Positions 26,684-36,023 of a DNA stretch of 64,000 nt are shown here, piece by piece. Each line of letters opens with the position of its first letter. Within the stretch, counting starts at the first letter, position 1. Source of the stretch: Hyphobacterium sp. SN044. GTDB lineage: Bacteria; Pseudomonadota; Alphaproteobacteria; Caulobacterales; Maricaulaceae. Made by a program: the position numbers and the translations under genes. The notes beneath the pieces were generated by a model. It was given only the letters and a program-made list of their open reading frames with translations, ran no database searches and had not been told where the DNA came from. The DNA lies in assembly GCF_021864465.1 (NCBI RefSeq), contig NZ_JAKKUV010000005.1:1-64000 (forward strand), given 5' to 3'.

Positions 26684-26700
26684 CTTTATAATTTAAAGTT
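26682..26700. promoter_or_regulatory. AT-rich inverted repeat between adaptor and ATPase genes
   Basis: AACTTTATAATTTAAAGTT has 7-bp arms (AACTTTA / TAAAGTT) around 5 nt. It overlaps the adaptor stop codon and ends 42 nt before the ATPase start. Its pure AT character is unusual in this GC-rich DNA. It might be an operator or an internal promoter element. Confidence 0.4.
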
Positions 26701-26742
26701 TCGCTGGGCCGTGATAGGACAGGGCGAACAACGGGGACTGAC

Positions 26743-27441
26743 ATGACCGATCAACAGCCGCTCTACCAGCTGCGCGACCTCTCCAAGACCTATACGCGCG
26801 GCAAGGAGTCGATCTCGATCTTCAAGGGCCTGGACATGGACATCCAGCATGGCGACTTCATCGCCATCATGGGCCCGTCCGGCTCGGGCAAGACGACGCT
26901 GCTGAACCAGCTCGGCGGCATCGACAGCCCCTCGTCCGGCCAGGTCGTGTTCGAAGGCAAGCGGATCGACAATCTCAGCCAAGGTGCGCTGGCCAAGTGG
27001 CGGTCGCGGAATGTCGGCTTCATCTTCCAGTTCTACAATCTGATGCCGACCCTCTCGGCGGCGCAGAATGTCGAACTGCCGCTGCTGCTCACCGGCCTGT
27101 CTGGCGGCGAGCGCAAGAAGCGGGTGAAGACGGCACTCGAAATCGTCGGCATCGCCGACCGCGCCGGGCACAAGCCGCGCCAGCTGTCGGGCGGGCAGCA
27201 GCAGCGCGTCGCGATCGCGCGCGCCATCGTGGCCGACCCGAAAATCCTGCTGGCCGACGAGCCGACCGGTGACCTCGACCGCACCACGGCGGACGAAATC
27301 CTCGGCATGCTGCAGCAGCTGAACACCGAACTCGGCAAGACGATCGTCATGGTCACGCACGACCCCTCGGCGGCGAAATACGCCAAGCGCGAGCTCTATC
27401 TCGACAAGGGCGAGTTCGTGGAGCGGGGGAATCGGTCGTGA
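26743..27441 (+). CDS. ABC transporter ATP-binding protein (MacB/LolD type)
   Basis: A 232-residue nucleotide-binding subunit. Walker A is GPSGSGKT at 44-51, a Q-loop appears in [12 protein letters not shown], the signature is LSGGQ at 148-152, Walker B is ILLADEP at 168-174 and the switch histidine is in [23 protein letters not shown] before the signature is typical of the MacB/LolD group, which drives extracytoplasmic substrate movement without substrate crossing by the ATPase. It overlaps the first permease start by 4 nt. Confidence 0.95.
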   Translation: MTDQQPLYQLRDLSKTYTRGKESISIFKGLDMDIQHGDFIAIMGPSGSGKTTLLNQLGGIDSPSSGQVVFEGKRIDNLSQGALAKWRSRNVGFIFQFYNLMPTLSAAQNVELPLLLTGLSGGERKKRVKTALEIVGIADRAGHKPRQLSGGQQQRVAIARAIVADPKILLADEPTGDLDRTTADEILGMLQQLNTELGKTIVMVTHDPSAAKYAKRELYLDKGEFVERGNRS

Positions 27442-28595
27442 ACGAAGCCACCCTGATAAGGAAAGGCCTGTTCAGGAAGGTGCTGCGCGCCATCCTGATG
27501 ATGGTCTCGATCTCGATTGCCTTTTTCATTTTCGGCGTGCTCGGCGCGGTGAACAAGGCGTTCAACGCCGGCGTCGACGTGGCCGCGGCGAACCGCCTTG
27601 TCATTGTCAACGCGATCAATTTCACCGTCTCCATGCCCTACGCCTATTTCGGACGGGTCCAGGGCGTGGATGGCATCACGCACGTCACGCATGCGAACTG
27701 GTTCGGCGGCTATTACCAACAGCCGGCGAATTTCGTGCAGACCTTCGCGGTCGAGCCGGAAACCTATCTCGACGTCTATCCGGAACTGATCCTGCCGCCC
27801 GAACAGCGCGAGGCGTGGATCAACACGCGGACCTGTCTGATCGTCGGGCAGGCGCTGGCGACGCAATACGGCTGGTCGCTCGGGGACCGGATCCCGCTCA
27901 ATTCGAACATCTGGCAACAGGCCGACGGGTCAAGCGACTGGGATTTCGACATCTGCGGCATCTTCACCGCCGAAGACAGCTCGGTGCCGACGAATTACGC
28001 GATGTTCCACTACGAGTATTTCAACGAGAGCCTCGCCTTCGCGCGCGACACGATCGGATGGATGATCCTGACCACCGAGGACGTCTCGCTGAACGACCAG
28101 GTCGCCGACGAGATCGACGCCATGTTCGCGAACTCCCCGGCAGAGACCGAAACCACGACCGAGGCGGCGTTCAGCCAGGCGTTTGTCGAGCAGCTCGGCA
28201 ACATCAATCTGATCCTCACCTCGGTCATCGGCGCGGCCTTCGCGACCATCCTGATGATTGTCGGCACGACGCTGGTCCTCGCGATCAATGAGCGGACCAA
28301 GGAAATCGCGGTGCTGAAGACGCTCGGCTTCCAGTCAGGCCGCATCTTCCGGATGATCCTGACGGAATCCTTCCTCCTCAGCCTGATCGGCGGGGCGATC
28401 GGCCTCGGGCTCGCCACGGCTCTGGTCATGGCCGCCGCTGAAGGCTTCCAGGCCTTCCTGCCCGGCTTCCGCATGCCGCTCAGCGTCGTGTGGCAGGCGT
28501 TCGCCCTGATGATCGCCTTCGCGCTGGTGACGGGTTTCTTCCCCGCCTTCAACGCGATGCGGATCCGGATCGTCGAAGCCTTCGGCAAACTCTAG
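27438..28595 (+). CDS. FtsX-like ABC permease, subunit 1
   Basis: A 385-residue MacB/FtsX-type permease. One membrane segment lies near the N-terminus (VLRAILMMVSISIAFFIFGVLG), a periplasmic domain of about 220 residues follows, and three C-terminal membrane segments surround the conserved NERTKEIAVLKTLGFQSGRIFRMIL loop that contacts the ATPase. The start overlaps the ATPase stop by 4 nt, and the second permease begins 10 nt after its stop. Two different FtsX-type subunits with one ATPase imply a heterodimeric permease. The substrate is unknown. Confidence 0.92.
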   Translation: MNEATLIRKGLFRKVLRAILMMVSISIAFFIFGVLGAVNKAFNAGVDVAAANRLVIVNAINFTVSMPYAYFGRVQGVDGITHVTHANWFGGYYQQPANFVQTFAVEPETYLDVYPELILPPEQREAWINTRTCLIVGQALATQYGWSLGDRIPLNSNIWQQADGSSDWDFDICGIFTAEDSSVPTNYAMFHYEYFNESLAFARDTIGWMILTTEDVSLNDQVADEIDAMFANSPAETETTTEAAFSQAFVEQLGNINLILTSVIGAAFATILMIVGTTLVLAINERTKEIAVLKTLGFQSGRIFRMILTESFLLSLIGGAIGLGLATALVMAAAEGFQAFLPGFRMPLSVVWQAFALMIAFALVTGFFPAFNAMRIRIVEAFGKL

Positions 28596-28605
28596 GAGCG
28601 AGGCC

Positions 28606-29781
28606 ATGAAACAGCTGTTTGCCGTCATCGGCATGAATGTCCGCTCGATCCCGCAGCGCGCGGGCATGTCCATCGCGACGATCACGTCGGTTGCGTTCAT
28701 GGTCGCGGTTCTGCTCGGCTTCCTCGCCATGGCGAACGGGTTCGAGAAGACAATCAACGGATCAGGTTCGGACGATGTCGCCGTCTTCCTGCGCGGCGGT
28801 TCGCAGGCCGAAGTCAACAGTGTCCTGGCGCGAGAGGATGCGCGGCTGATCGAGGTCGCGCCGGGAATCGCGACCGACGAGAGCGGTGATCCCATCATGT
28901 CGGCCGAACTCTATGTGATCGTCGATGGCACCAAGCGCTCCTCGCAGACCGAAGCGAACCTGCCGCTGCGCGGCGTGCAGCAACAGGCGGTCAATCTGCG
29001 CCAGAATTTCGCGCTGACGGGCGGACGGATGTTCGAGCCGGGCACGGCCGAACTTGTCGTCGGCGAAGGCGTGATCCGCGAATTCGAAGGCTTTGATCTG
29101 GGCCAGACGATCCGTCTCGGCAGCAATACCTGGACGATCGTCGGGACATTCTCGACCGGGGGGTCAGTGTTCGACAGCGAGGTCTGGGCCGATCTCGGTG
29201 TCGTCCAAAACCTCTATCAACGCGGCTCCAGCGTTCAGTCCCTCCGCGCCCGGCTGACCTCGCCGGACGCGATCGAAGACGTCCGCGCCTATGTCGAGGG
29301 CGAAGACCGGCTCAATCTCGACGTCACGAGCGAGCGCGAATATTTCGCCGACAGCGCGGGCGGTATCGCCACCTTGCTGAAATTCGTCGGCTGGCCGCTG
29401 TCGATCGTGATGGCAATCGGTGCCTTCGCCGGGGCGTGGAACACGATGTATTCGTCGGTGGATTCCCGAACCCGCGAGATCGCGACACTGCGCACGATCG
29501 GCTTCAGCGGCTTTACCGCCTTCATGGGCACGCTGATCGAATCGCTCGTGCTCGCCCTGCTCGGCGGGGCGCTGGCGATCCTCGTGATCTACATCCTGTT
29601 CAACGGGAATTCGGCGTCGACGCTCGGCGGCGGCTTCACCCAGATCGTCTTCTCCTTCGAGGTGACGCTCGGCTCGGTGATCTCCGGCCTGGTGCTGGCG
29701 CTTTCCGTCGGTTTCCTCGGCGGAATCATCCCGGGCATCCGCGCCGCGCGGGTTCCGCTTCTGGCGGTGCACCAGAACTGA
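28606..29781 (+). CDS. FtsX-like ABC permease, subunit 2
   Basis: A 391-residue paralogue of the preceding permease with the same four-segment layout. The N-terminal membrane helix is in GMSIATITSVAFMVAVLLGFLAM, the periplasmic domain spans about 50-260, and the C-terminal membrane part has SVDSRTREIATLRTIGFSGFTAFMGTLIE, the coupling motif. GGAGCGAGG immediately upstream is a good ribosome site. It closes the adaptor-ATPase-permease-permease operon; the next gene converges from the other strand 69 bp away. Confidence 0.92.
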   Translation: MKQLFAVIGMNVRSIPQRAGMSIATITSVAFMVAVLLGFLAMANGFEKTINGSGSDDVAVFLRGGSQAEVNSVLAREDARLIEVAPGIATDESGDPIMSAELYVIVDGTKRSSQTEANLPLRGVQQQAVNLRQNFALTGGRMFEPGTAELVVGEGVIREFEGFDLGQTIRLGSNTWTIVGTFSTGGSVFDSEVWADLGVVQNLYQRGSSVQSLRARLTSPDAIEDVRAYVEGEDRLNLDVTSEREYFADSAGGIATLLKFVGWPLSIVMAIGAFAGAWNTMYSSVDSRTREIATLRTIGFSGFTAFMGTLIESLVLALLGGALAILVIYILFNGNSASTLGGGFTQIVFSFEVTLGSVISGLVLALSVGFLGGIIPGIRAARVPLLAVHQN

Positions 29782-29850
29782 TACCGCTCAGGTATTCTTG
29801 TGGTCACGATCTCGAACCGCGAAACCGGTATCCACTTTCGCTGAGATCGC

Positions 29851-30621
29851 TCACACCAGCGCGATGATCCCCGCCTGACCGCCGAAGGGCGTGCCCTTCG
29901 CGCGGCGGCAGGAAAAGAAGCGCTCGTCGGCATAAGTGCAGACCGGCAGGCGCTCGATCTGCGTCTCCGGAATGCCCGCCGCTGCGAGCTGGCGGCGCAC
30001 GGCTTCCGACACGTCGATCCCGGCACCGCCCTCGGCGTCGCGTTCGAGGGCCAGGCCCTCGAGTGAGCCGAACAGATCTTCGAACTGCTCCAGCACTTCC
30101 GGGCCGACGCGGTAATTCTGCGCCGTGATGGCCGGGCCGATGGCAGCCAGAAGGTCGGCCGGATCAGTGCCGTATTCACGCACCATCGCCTCGACGGTTT
30201 CGCCTGCCACGTCCTGCGCCGTGCCGCGCCAGCCCGAATGCACCGCACCGACGGCGCGCCTGACCGGGTCGAAGAGCAGGACGGGCGTGCAGTCCGCGGT
30301 CTGGGTCACGAGGCCGAGGCGCGGAAGGTTGGTGATCATCGCGTCGCCCTGCCCCACCGACCAGCCCGTCTCCGGGATGGCATCGACGCGGTGAACGGTA
30401 TTGCCGTGGACCTGGTTGAGGAAAATCAGCCGGTCGAGGCCGAGCGCCTCGGTGACGCGGCGGCGGTTCTCGGTGATCGCGGCCTTGTCGTCGCCGTCCT
30501 TCCAGCTGAGATTGAGGCTGGCATAGCCGCCGGTCGAAACCCCGCCATGACGCGTTGTGAAGGCGTGGACGATGCCCGGCCGGTCGAGTGTGTCCGCGTG
30601 CAGGAATTCCAGGTCGCTCAC
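29851..30621 (-). CDS. pgeF: Multicopper-oxidase-fold purine nucleoside phosphorylase/deaminase (YfiH/LACC1 family)
   Basis: A 256-residue YfiH protein. The zinc-site residues of the family are present: His72 in NQVHGN, Cys111 in TADCTP and His128 in HSGWRG. Other family marks are FTTRHGGVS (21-29) and FFSCRRAKGTPFGGQAGII near the C-terminus. Family members have purine nucleoside phosphorylase/adenosine deaminase activity and have also been linked to peptidoglycan precursor editing (PgeF). Its start overlaps the selO stop by 4 nt (ATGA), so the two are translationally coupled. Confidence 0.93.
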   Translation of the reverse strand: MSDLEFLHADTLDRPGIVHAFTTRHGGVSTGGYASLNLSWKDGDDKAAITENRRRVTEALGLDRLIFLNQVHGNTVHRVDAIPETGWSVGQGDAMITNLPRLGLVTQTADCTPVLLFDPVRRAVGAVHSGWRGTAQDVAGETVEAMVREYGTDPADLLAAIGPAITAQNYRVGPEVLEQFEDLFGSLEGLALERDAEGGAGIDVSEAVRRQLAAAGIPETQIERLPVCTYADERFFSCRRAKGTPFGGQAGIIALV

Positions 30622-32057
30622 CCCGTCTCCTCCGGCAGAAAGCCGGTCCGCCCGGCCCCCAGATCATAACCCGCCCGCGCCTCGGCGATATCGCCCAGAA
30701 GCGTATGGAAGGCCGACCAGTCGTCGCGCTCGTGGATGGGGGCGAAGCTCGCCTCCATCTGCTCGATCGTCATGTGAACCGGATCGCTGCGGCGGAAATA
30801 GGGATGCTCCAGCCGTTCCGGGCGCTCGGCTTCGAAGGCGTCGAAGGCGGTTCGGAAGGCGTCGTAGGTCTCACCGGCATAGAGGGCGCGGCGGTCGTCC
30901 GGGGCCTCCATGCCGCGCTGCGCGAAATGGTCGAAGAAGAAGGCCTCCCACGGCGCGCGGCTGTCCTTCAGGAAGGTGAGCGCCGACCTGATCAGATCGT
31001 CGTGCGAACCGCCTTCCGTGTGCCTTATGCCCAGCCGCCGGGTGAAGGCCGTGCCGACACTGGTGCGGTAACGCTCCGGGAAGGTGTTCAGCACTTCGAC
31101 AAGCTTCTCGCCCGGCACGATCAACGACAGCGCCGCGCCGAGTTGCTGGAGCGCCCAGAACACCGCTTCGGGCTGGCGCGCGAAGGCATAGAGGCCGTGC
31201 TCGTCGAAATAGGCGGCGGTGAAGCCCGGCTCGAAATACGGCAGGAAGCGCCACGGGCCGTAGTCGAAACTTTCGCCGGTGACGTTGAGATTGTCGGTGT
31301 TGAGGACGCCGTGGACGAACCCCGCCGCCATCCACTCGCCGGCGAGCCGGGCGGACTGGGCGAGGATTTCGTTCAACAGGGCGAGCGGCCGCTCCTCACC
31401 CTTGCGGTCATCGAGCGCCGGGTAGTAGGCGGCGATGCAGTGATCGACCAGCGCGGTCAGATTTCCGGTGTTCTGCTCATAGGCCTGCCGCTGAAAGGTG
31501 CCGAAGCGGACATGGGAGTGCTGCAGCCGGGTCAGCACCGCGCCGCGCGCCGGCGACGGCTCGTCATGGCGGTGCAGTTTGTCGCCGGTCTCGAATACGG
31601 CGAAGGCCTTCGACGTGTAGACGCCAAGCGCCTCAAGCATCTGCGCGGCGAGGATTTCGCGTACCGCGCCCTTCAGCGTCAGCCGCCCGTCGCCGGACCG
31701 CGACCAGGGCGTCTGACCCGACCCCTTGGTGCCGAAGTCGAGCAGGCGCCCGGCCGGGTCGCGCATCTGGGCATAGAGAAAACCGCGCCCGTCGCCAATC
31801 TGGGGATTGTATTGCCGGAATTGATGGCCGTGATAGCGCATGGCGAGCGGGGGGTCGGTCCATCCGGGCAGCGGCGCAAAGCGGGCGAAATGCTCGATCT
31901 TCTCGTCGCGCCCGAGACCATCCAGCCCGATTTCGCGGGCCCAGCGGGCATTCCAGAAGCGTTCCTGAATATGGGAAAAGTCCGCCGGATCGACCGGATC
32001 GGCGAACTCGGCCCCGAGGGCGGGAAAGGCGCGGTCGGGACGGAAATCGAAAGCCAT
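30618..32057 (-). CDS. selO: Protein adenylyltransferase SelO (YdiU family)
   Basis: A 479-residue pseudokinase-fold enzyme that AMPylates protein Ser/Thr/Tyr residues in known members. Signature segments are AMRYHGHQFRQYNPQIGDGRG, LDFGTKGSGQTPWSRSGDGR (nucleotide loop), RLQHSHVRFGTFQ, and the metal-binding FVHGVLNTDNLNVTGESFDYGP. The length is that of ordinary bacterial SelO. The C-terminus (GFLPEETG) lacks the selenocysteine or Cys-x-x-Cys tail of some homologues. It is upstream of pgeF in the same operon. Confidence 0.95.
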   Translation of the reverse strand: MAFDFRPDRAFPALGAEFADPVDPADFSHIQERFWNARWAREIGLDGLGRDEKIEHFARFAPLPGWTDPPLAMRYHGHQFRQYNPQIGDGRGFLYAQMRDPAGRLLDFGTKGSGQTPWSRSGDGRLTLKGAVREILAAQMLEALGVYTSKAFAVFETGDKLHRHDEPSPARGAVLTRLQHSHVRFGTFQRQAYEQNTGNLTALVDHCIAAYYPALDDRKGEERPLALLNEILAQSARLAGEWMAAGFVHGVLNTDNLNVTGESFDYGPWRFLPYFEPGFTAAYFDEHGLYAFARQPEAVFWALQQLGAALSLIVPGEKLVEVLNTFPERYRTSVGTAFTRRLGIRHTEGGSHDDLIRSALTFLKDSRAPWEAFFFDHFAQRGMEAPDDRRALYAGETYDAFRTAFDAFEAERPERLEHPYFRRSDPVHMTIEQMEASFAPIHERDDWSAFHTLLGDIAEARAGYDLGAGRTGFLPEETG

Positions 32058-32094
32058 GCGTTTCAGCTAGGCGGCTTCGCCTTGCCCCGCAAGG

Positions 32095-33015
32095 TCAATC
32101 GGCGAGCGCGCGGCCCAGCGCATCGGCGGCCTTGTCGGCCAGCTTCTTCGCCACGGGCAGCATGCGGGTGAAGTTGAAATAGCCGTGCGGCAGGGCCTTC
32201 GCGAAATGCAGCTCGGCGCGCACCCCGGCCGCCGACAGCATGTCGGCATAGGCCGCGCCCTCGTCCTTCAGCGGGTCATATTCCGCCACGGCGATATAGG
32301 CTGGCGGCAGCCCCGCCAGATCGGTGCAGAAGAGCGGCGAGACGCGCGGGTCGCGGGCAGTTTCGGTGCTGCCGGCATAATTGTCGCGAATCCAGTTCAG
32401 CGATTTGGCGGAGACGAAATGGCCCTCGAAGGCTTTCAGCTTGTCCTTGCGCACCTCGGCGAGTTGCAAGAGCGGATAGATGAGGAGCTGGAAGCGCAAC
32501 TGCCCCCGCCGCGCCTGCGCCACCGCCGCGGCAAGTCCGCCCCCCGCGCTGTCACCGGCCACGGCGACGCGGGTGGTATCGGCGCCGATCCGCGCCGCGC
32601 CCTGGCCCACCGCCCAGTCGAAGGCGGCAAGGCAGTCGTCATAGGCCGCCGGGAAGGGGTTCTCGGGCGCGAGGCGATAGGCGATGGCGAGCACGCGGAC
32701 ATTGGCGATGGCGCAGAGCCGTCGACAGACCCGGTCATGACTGTCGAGATCGCCAAAGACATAGCCCCCGCCATGAAAGAAGACGCAGAGCGGCCCGGTT
32801 TCGTGGGCGTGTTCCGGACGGTAGAGGCGCGCCTTCAGCGGACCGGCCGGGCCCGGAATGTCGAGGTCGTGCGTGTCGAGGATGGCGGGCGGCGTCGCCT
32901 CGATCAGTTCGGGCGCCTTGCCCATGCCGTCGCGGACGCGGGCGATCATGGCGTCGGATGCGAACGGGTCCGACATGCCCAGCTTGGTCCAGAATTCTTT
33001 TCCGAAATCGCTCAT
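32095..33015 (-). CDS. Alpha/beta hydrolase, hormone-sensitive-lipase family
   Basis: A 306-residue cytoplasmic esterase. The oxyanion-hole motif is HGGG at 81-84 and the nucleophile is Ser156 in GDSAGGG. The acid Asp is in AEYDPLKDEG and the His in LPHGYFNF near the C-terminus. Family members hydrolyse short- to medium-chain acyl esters. The natural substrate is not evident. It precedes selO on the same strand with a 37-bp gap, so it may belong to the same transcript. Upstream lies repeat DNA. Confidence 0.93.
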   Translation of the reverse strand: MSDFGKEFWTKLGMSDPFASDAMIARVRDGMGKAPELIEATPPAILDTHDLDIPGPAGPLKARLYRPEHAHETGPLCVFFHGGGYVFGDLDSHDRVCRRLCAIANVRVLAIAYRLAPENPFPAAYDDCLAAFDWAVGQGAARIGADTTRVAVAGDSAGGGLAAAVAQARRGQLRFQLLIYPLLQLAEVRKDKLKAFEGHFVSAKSLNWIRDNYAGSTETARDPRVSPLFCTDLAGLPPAYIAVAEYDPLKDEGAAYADMLSAAGVRAELHFAKALPHGYFNFTRMLPVAKKLADKAADALGRALAD

Positions 33016-33062
33016 GGATTGGCGATAGCCGGGTGGAGGGGAGCGGGCAAGCGCCCTCGTCC

Positions 33063-33188
33063 TTCGATGTTATTCCCCCTCACCCTGACGCGCGTCCCTT
33101 TCAGGGCCGCCCGTCTTTCCCTCTCCCTCCAGGGAGAGGGAGGGGACCCGGCCTGAGCCGAAGGCGAAGGTTGGGGAGGGTGAGGGGT
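33063..33188. repeat. GC-rich hairpin repeat cluster
   Basis: It begins TTCCCCCTCACCCTGACGCG and ends GGGGAGGGTGAGGGG, an inverted-repeat frame. In the middle is a CCCTCTCCCTCCAGGGAGAGGG hairpin followed by GCCTGAGCCGAAGGCGAAGG. It resembles the B and F families in layout but not closely in sequence. It lies between two minus-strand genes. Confidence 0.65.
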
Positions 33189-33413
33189 CTAATGCACCGT
33201 GATCTCGCCGCCGCGGTCGAGGCGGCCGGCGAGCGCGTCTTCCATCACCGAACGCAGGGCGCGCCAGGCGTCGGCGCGGCCGTCATCGCCGAGGGCCTCC
33301 ATCTCGCCCACCGCCTCGTCGGCATAGCCGATGGCGCGCGCGCCGTGACGGTCGACGAGGGTGAAGGCGATCTGACGCATGTCATCGGGGGTGATGCGGG
33401 AGGACGGGTGCAT
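33189..33413 (-). CDS. Small helical protein of unknown function
   Basis: A 74-residue acidic protein, all helical by inspection: DDMRQIAFTLVDRHGARAIGYADEAVGEME, then DDGRADAWRALRSVMEDALAG. The RHG...A..A followed by W..L pattern is common in short alphaproteobacterial proteins of unknown role, which supports it being a real gene. A GGAGAG sequence about 12 nt upstream may serve as ribosome site. It stands alone between repeat DNA and the DUF924 gene. Confidence 0.65.
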   Translation of the reverse strand: MHPSSRITPDDMRQIAFTLVDRHGARAIGYADEAVGEMEALGDDGRADAWRALRSVMEDALAGRLDRGGEITVH

Positions 33414-33493
33414 GGGATGAAAACTCTCCGGATGGGTTTGACCGGATAGGGAGCAAGGGCCGGGCCAGCGCTAGGCGCGCCCAAGCCCTTGAT

Positions 33494-34138
33494 TTAATTG
33501 TCGTTGGTCGATTGCTCGGAGACCGGCGTTCGTGACGATCCTGCCGTGCCGGAGGATTTTGCCGGGCGTTTCGCGCCGGGTGCGTAGCCGCCATTGCGGA
33601 GATAGGTGATTTCTTCCGGCGTCGAGGTCCGCCCCAGCGCATCATTGCGATAGGGGAAGCGGCCGAAGCGTTCGATCACCTCGCGGTGCTTTTTCGCGTG
33701 TTCAACCGTGTTGTCGCCTTCGGGCAAGCGTTCGGCGCACAGGGCGACGCAGAGATCCTGATCCTCGATGTCCTCGGAATGCATGAAGGGCACGTAGGCG
33801 AAGGAGCGGCGCGACGGTGCGATCGTCCAGTCGAGCCCGCTGTCGACGAGGCGGAAGGCCGCGGCATGGGCCAGATGGTCGAAGTCGAACGCCTTGCCCG
33901 AACCGCGCCAGGTGTTCCGCGTCAGCTGGTCGAACAGGATGATGAGGGCGAGTGCCCCATCCGCCGTGGCTTCCCAGGGATGGCCATCCGGCTCGGCGCG
34001 CCGCGCCTCGGCCTCGATCGCCTTCGCGAAACGCCGGCGGATTTTCGCATCGAACTTCGCATCGGAGACGAACCAGCGCTCGCGCGGGATTTCCTCAAAC
34101 CAGAATGTCAGAACCGATTGCGGCGTGAGCGTCGTCAA
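33494..34138 (-). CDS. DUF924 family protein
   Basis: A 214-residue protein. Family marks are VLTFWFEEIPRERWF (about 9-23), IILFDQLTRNTWRGSGKAFDFD (about 66-87), and the HSEDIEDQDLCVAL and EHAKKHREVIERFGRFPYRNDALGR segments. DUF924 proteins are helical, with a histidine/acid-rich pocket, and have no assigned reaction. About 20 C-terminal residues (SGTAGSSRTPVSEQSTNDN) are low-complexity and beyond the domain. Its start overlaps the acyl-CoA synthetase stop by 4 nt, so the two are co-translated. Confidence 0.9.
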   Translation of the reverse strand: MTTLTPQSVLTFWFEEIPRERWFVSDAKFDAKIRRRFAKAIEAEARRAEPDGHPWEATADGALALIILFDQLTRNTWRGSGKAFDFDHLAHAAAFRLVDSGLDWTIAPSRRSFAYVPFMHSEDIEDQDLCVALCAERLPEGDNTVEHAKKHREVIERFGRFPYRNDALGRTSTPEEITYLRNGGYAPGAKRPAKSSGTAGSSRTPVSEQSTNDN

Positions 34139-35931
34139 AGGCGTTTGATTCCGTCGTTGATCGCGGTGAACAGGGCCGGTTTCAGTGCAATATAGCCCTT
34201 CTCCTCGTCATCGAACCAGAGCGGGTCCTTGACCGTCTTCGGGTCGTAGCCCTGCTTCACGAGATCGACCTTGCGGAATTTGAACGTGCCGGTCGTGTCG
34301 GTCTCTTGCTGCAGCCGGATGAAGACCGGGCGGGCATAGGCCGGCAGCGCCCCATGGATGTGGGCACGCAGGCCTGCGAGGTCGAAGTCCGGCGCGACGA
34401 CCAGCGCGGCCATGCCGGCACGGCCGGGATAGCCCGGAACCTCGACGCCATAGACATTGGCCTGCTGGACCCCCGGGAAGCGGCCGATCGCCTCGGCGAC
34501 CTCGTTGGTCGAGACGTTCTCCGAGCGCCAGCGGAAGGTGTCGCCCACCCGGTCGACGAAATAGTAATAGCCCTCGGCATCGCGGCGCATCAGGTCGCCG
34601 GTGCGGAACCAGGCATCGCCGGTTTCGAAGACGTCGCGGAGGATCTTCTTCGCGGTCTCTTCCTTGTTCTGATAGCCCTCGAAGCGGAAGCGGGTGTCGT
34701 TCGGATCGATCCGGCCGATGGCTTCGCCGACCTCGCCCGGCTCCGTCTTGCGGCAGAACCCGTCGGGACCGCGCACCGGCGCCTCGGTTTCGTAGTCGAA
34801 CGCGGCCAGTTCGACATTGAAGCGCCATTTCAGCCAGGGCGGTATGCGCCCGATCGCACCGGGCTTGGAGTCGAGATTGACGAGGCCGACATTGCCCTCG
34901 GTCGCGCCGTAAAACTCCATGATGCGCGGAATCGCGAAGCGCTTCTGGAACTCGACCCAGATGTCGGGCCTGAGACCATTGCCGATGATGCAGCGGATGT
35001 CGTGGTCGTCCTCGGCCGGATTGGGCGGGGTCGACAGCAGGAAGCGGCAGAGCTCGCCGACATACATGAAGAGGGTGGCGCGGTAGCGCTGGACCTCGTC
35101 CCAGAACAGCGAGGCGGAGAATTTCTTGCGCACGATGAGTGCGCCGCCGCGCGAGATGGCACAGCCGACGCCGCACAACCCGCCGGTCGAGTGATAGAGC
35201 GGCAGCACCATGAACATGCGGTCTCCCGGTCCGGCATTGCAGCCCGCGGAGAAGATGTTGAGGTAGTACATCACCCGCGTGTGGGCGAGCGGCGCGGCCT
35301 TCGGAAGGCCGGTCGTGCCCGATGTGTACATCTTCAGGCAGGCATCGCGGGCGCGCAGATGCGACCTGTGTTCGCGCGACGGACGGTCGGCGGGCTGGCC
35401 TGCAATCGCCTCGTCGAAATCGCCCGCCCCGTCCGGGGCCGGGGTGCGGTCGAGATACCAGGGCACCATCTCGCAATCGATCTCGTCGCAGGCGCTGTCG
35501 AAAGCCTCCTTCAGATCGTCCTCGAGGATGACCTTGCTTGCGCCGGAGATCGACAGGCAGTGCGCCAGCGACGCACCGCGCAGCTGGTAATTCACCAGCG
35601 CGGAGACCACGCCGACCTTGGACAGGCCGTACCACAGGGCAATGTACTCCCAGCGATTGGTCAGGAAGAGCGCGACCGTGTCGCCGGGCTTCAGACCCTG
35701 GCCCAGCGCCCAGTGCGCGACGCGGTTCGCATAGGCATCGTATTCGGCATAGCTGACCTCGCCGGTCTCGGTGATGAAGACCGGCAGATCGCGATGTTCG
35801 TCGACGATCTCTTCGAGATGGTCGGGCGTCAGCGTTTCGGAATCCGGCTTGATCCAGCCCACCTCCCGCGTCACGCGCAGCAGTTCCTTCAGATAGAAGA
35901 ATTCGCGGCCGAGATAGCGGATCGGACCCAT
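34135..35931 (-). CDS. Long-chain acyl-CoA synthetase, FATP/FadD6 type
   Basis: A 598-residue adenylate-forming enzyme. The AMP-binding P-loop is MYTSGTTGLPKAAPLAH (around residue 200), followed by FYGATEGNVGLVNLDS (A5-type motif) and FRTGDLMRRDAEGYYYFVDRVGDTFRWRSENVSTNEV (A7-A8), then FKFRKVDLVKQGYDP (A10, with the catalytic lysine). Architecture and length match the very-long-chain/FATP group. It activates fatty acids with ATP and CoA, at or near the membrane. ATG 35931 (MGPIRYLGREFF) is preferred; the longer frame runs into the operator-like palindrome at 36024-36040. DUF924 follows with a 4-nt overlap. Confidence 0.92.
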   Translation of the reverse strand: MGPIRYLGREFFYLKELLRVTREVGWIKPDSETLTPDHLEEIVDEHRDLPVFITETGEVSYAEYDAYANRVAHWALGQGLKPGDTVALFLTNRWEYIALWYGLSKVGVVSALVNYQLRGASLAHCLSISGASKVILEDDLKEAFDSACDEIDCEMVPWYLDRTPAPDGAGDFDEAIAGQPADRPSREHRSHLRARDACLKMYTSGTTGLPKAAPLAHTRVMYYLNIFSAGCNAGPGDRMFMVLPLYHSTGGLCGVGCAISRGGALIVRKKFSASLFWDEVQRYRATLFMYVGELCRFLLSTPPNPAEDDHDIRCIIGNGLRPDIWVEFQKRFAIPRIMEFYGATEGNVGLVNLDSKPGAIGRIPPWLKWRFNVELAAFDYETEAPVRGPDGFCRKTEPGEVGEAIGRIDPNDTRFRFEGYQNKEETAKKILRDVFETGDAWFRTGDLMRRDAEGYYYFVDRVGDTFRWRSENVSTNEVAEAIGRFPGVQQANVYGVEVPGYPGRAGMAALVVAPDFDLAGLRAHIHGALPAYARPVFIRLQQETDTTGTFKFRKVDLVKQGYDPKTVKDPLWFDDEEKGYIALKPALFTAINDGIKRL

Positions 35932-36023
35932 TCGCCTGTTACTCCCCGATAGCGGCCACTTGCGGGCCAAGCGCGAGACGATAAGGGGGCGACTCCCCCG
36001 GTCAAGAAAGGTAAGGCGGCAAA

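Noticed and set aside
30618-32057. Selenocysteine or redox tail in SelO
   Set aside because: The C-terminus ends in EETG with no Cys and no in-frame TGA followed by a SECIS-like hairpin; the stop overlaps the pgeF start as a normal coupling.
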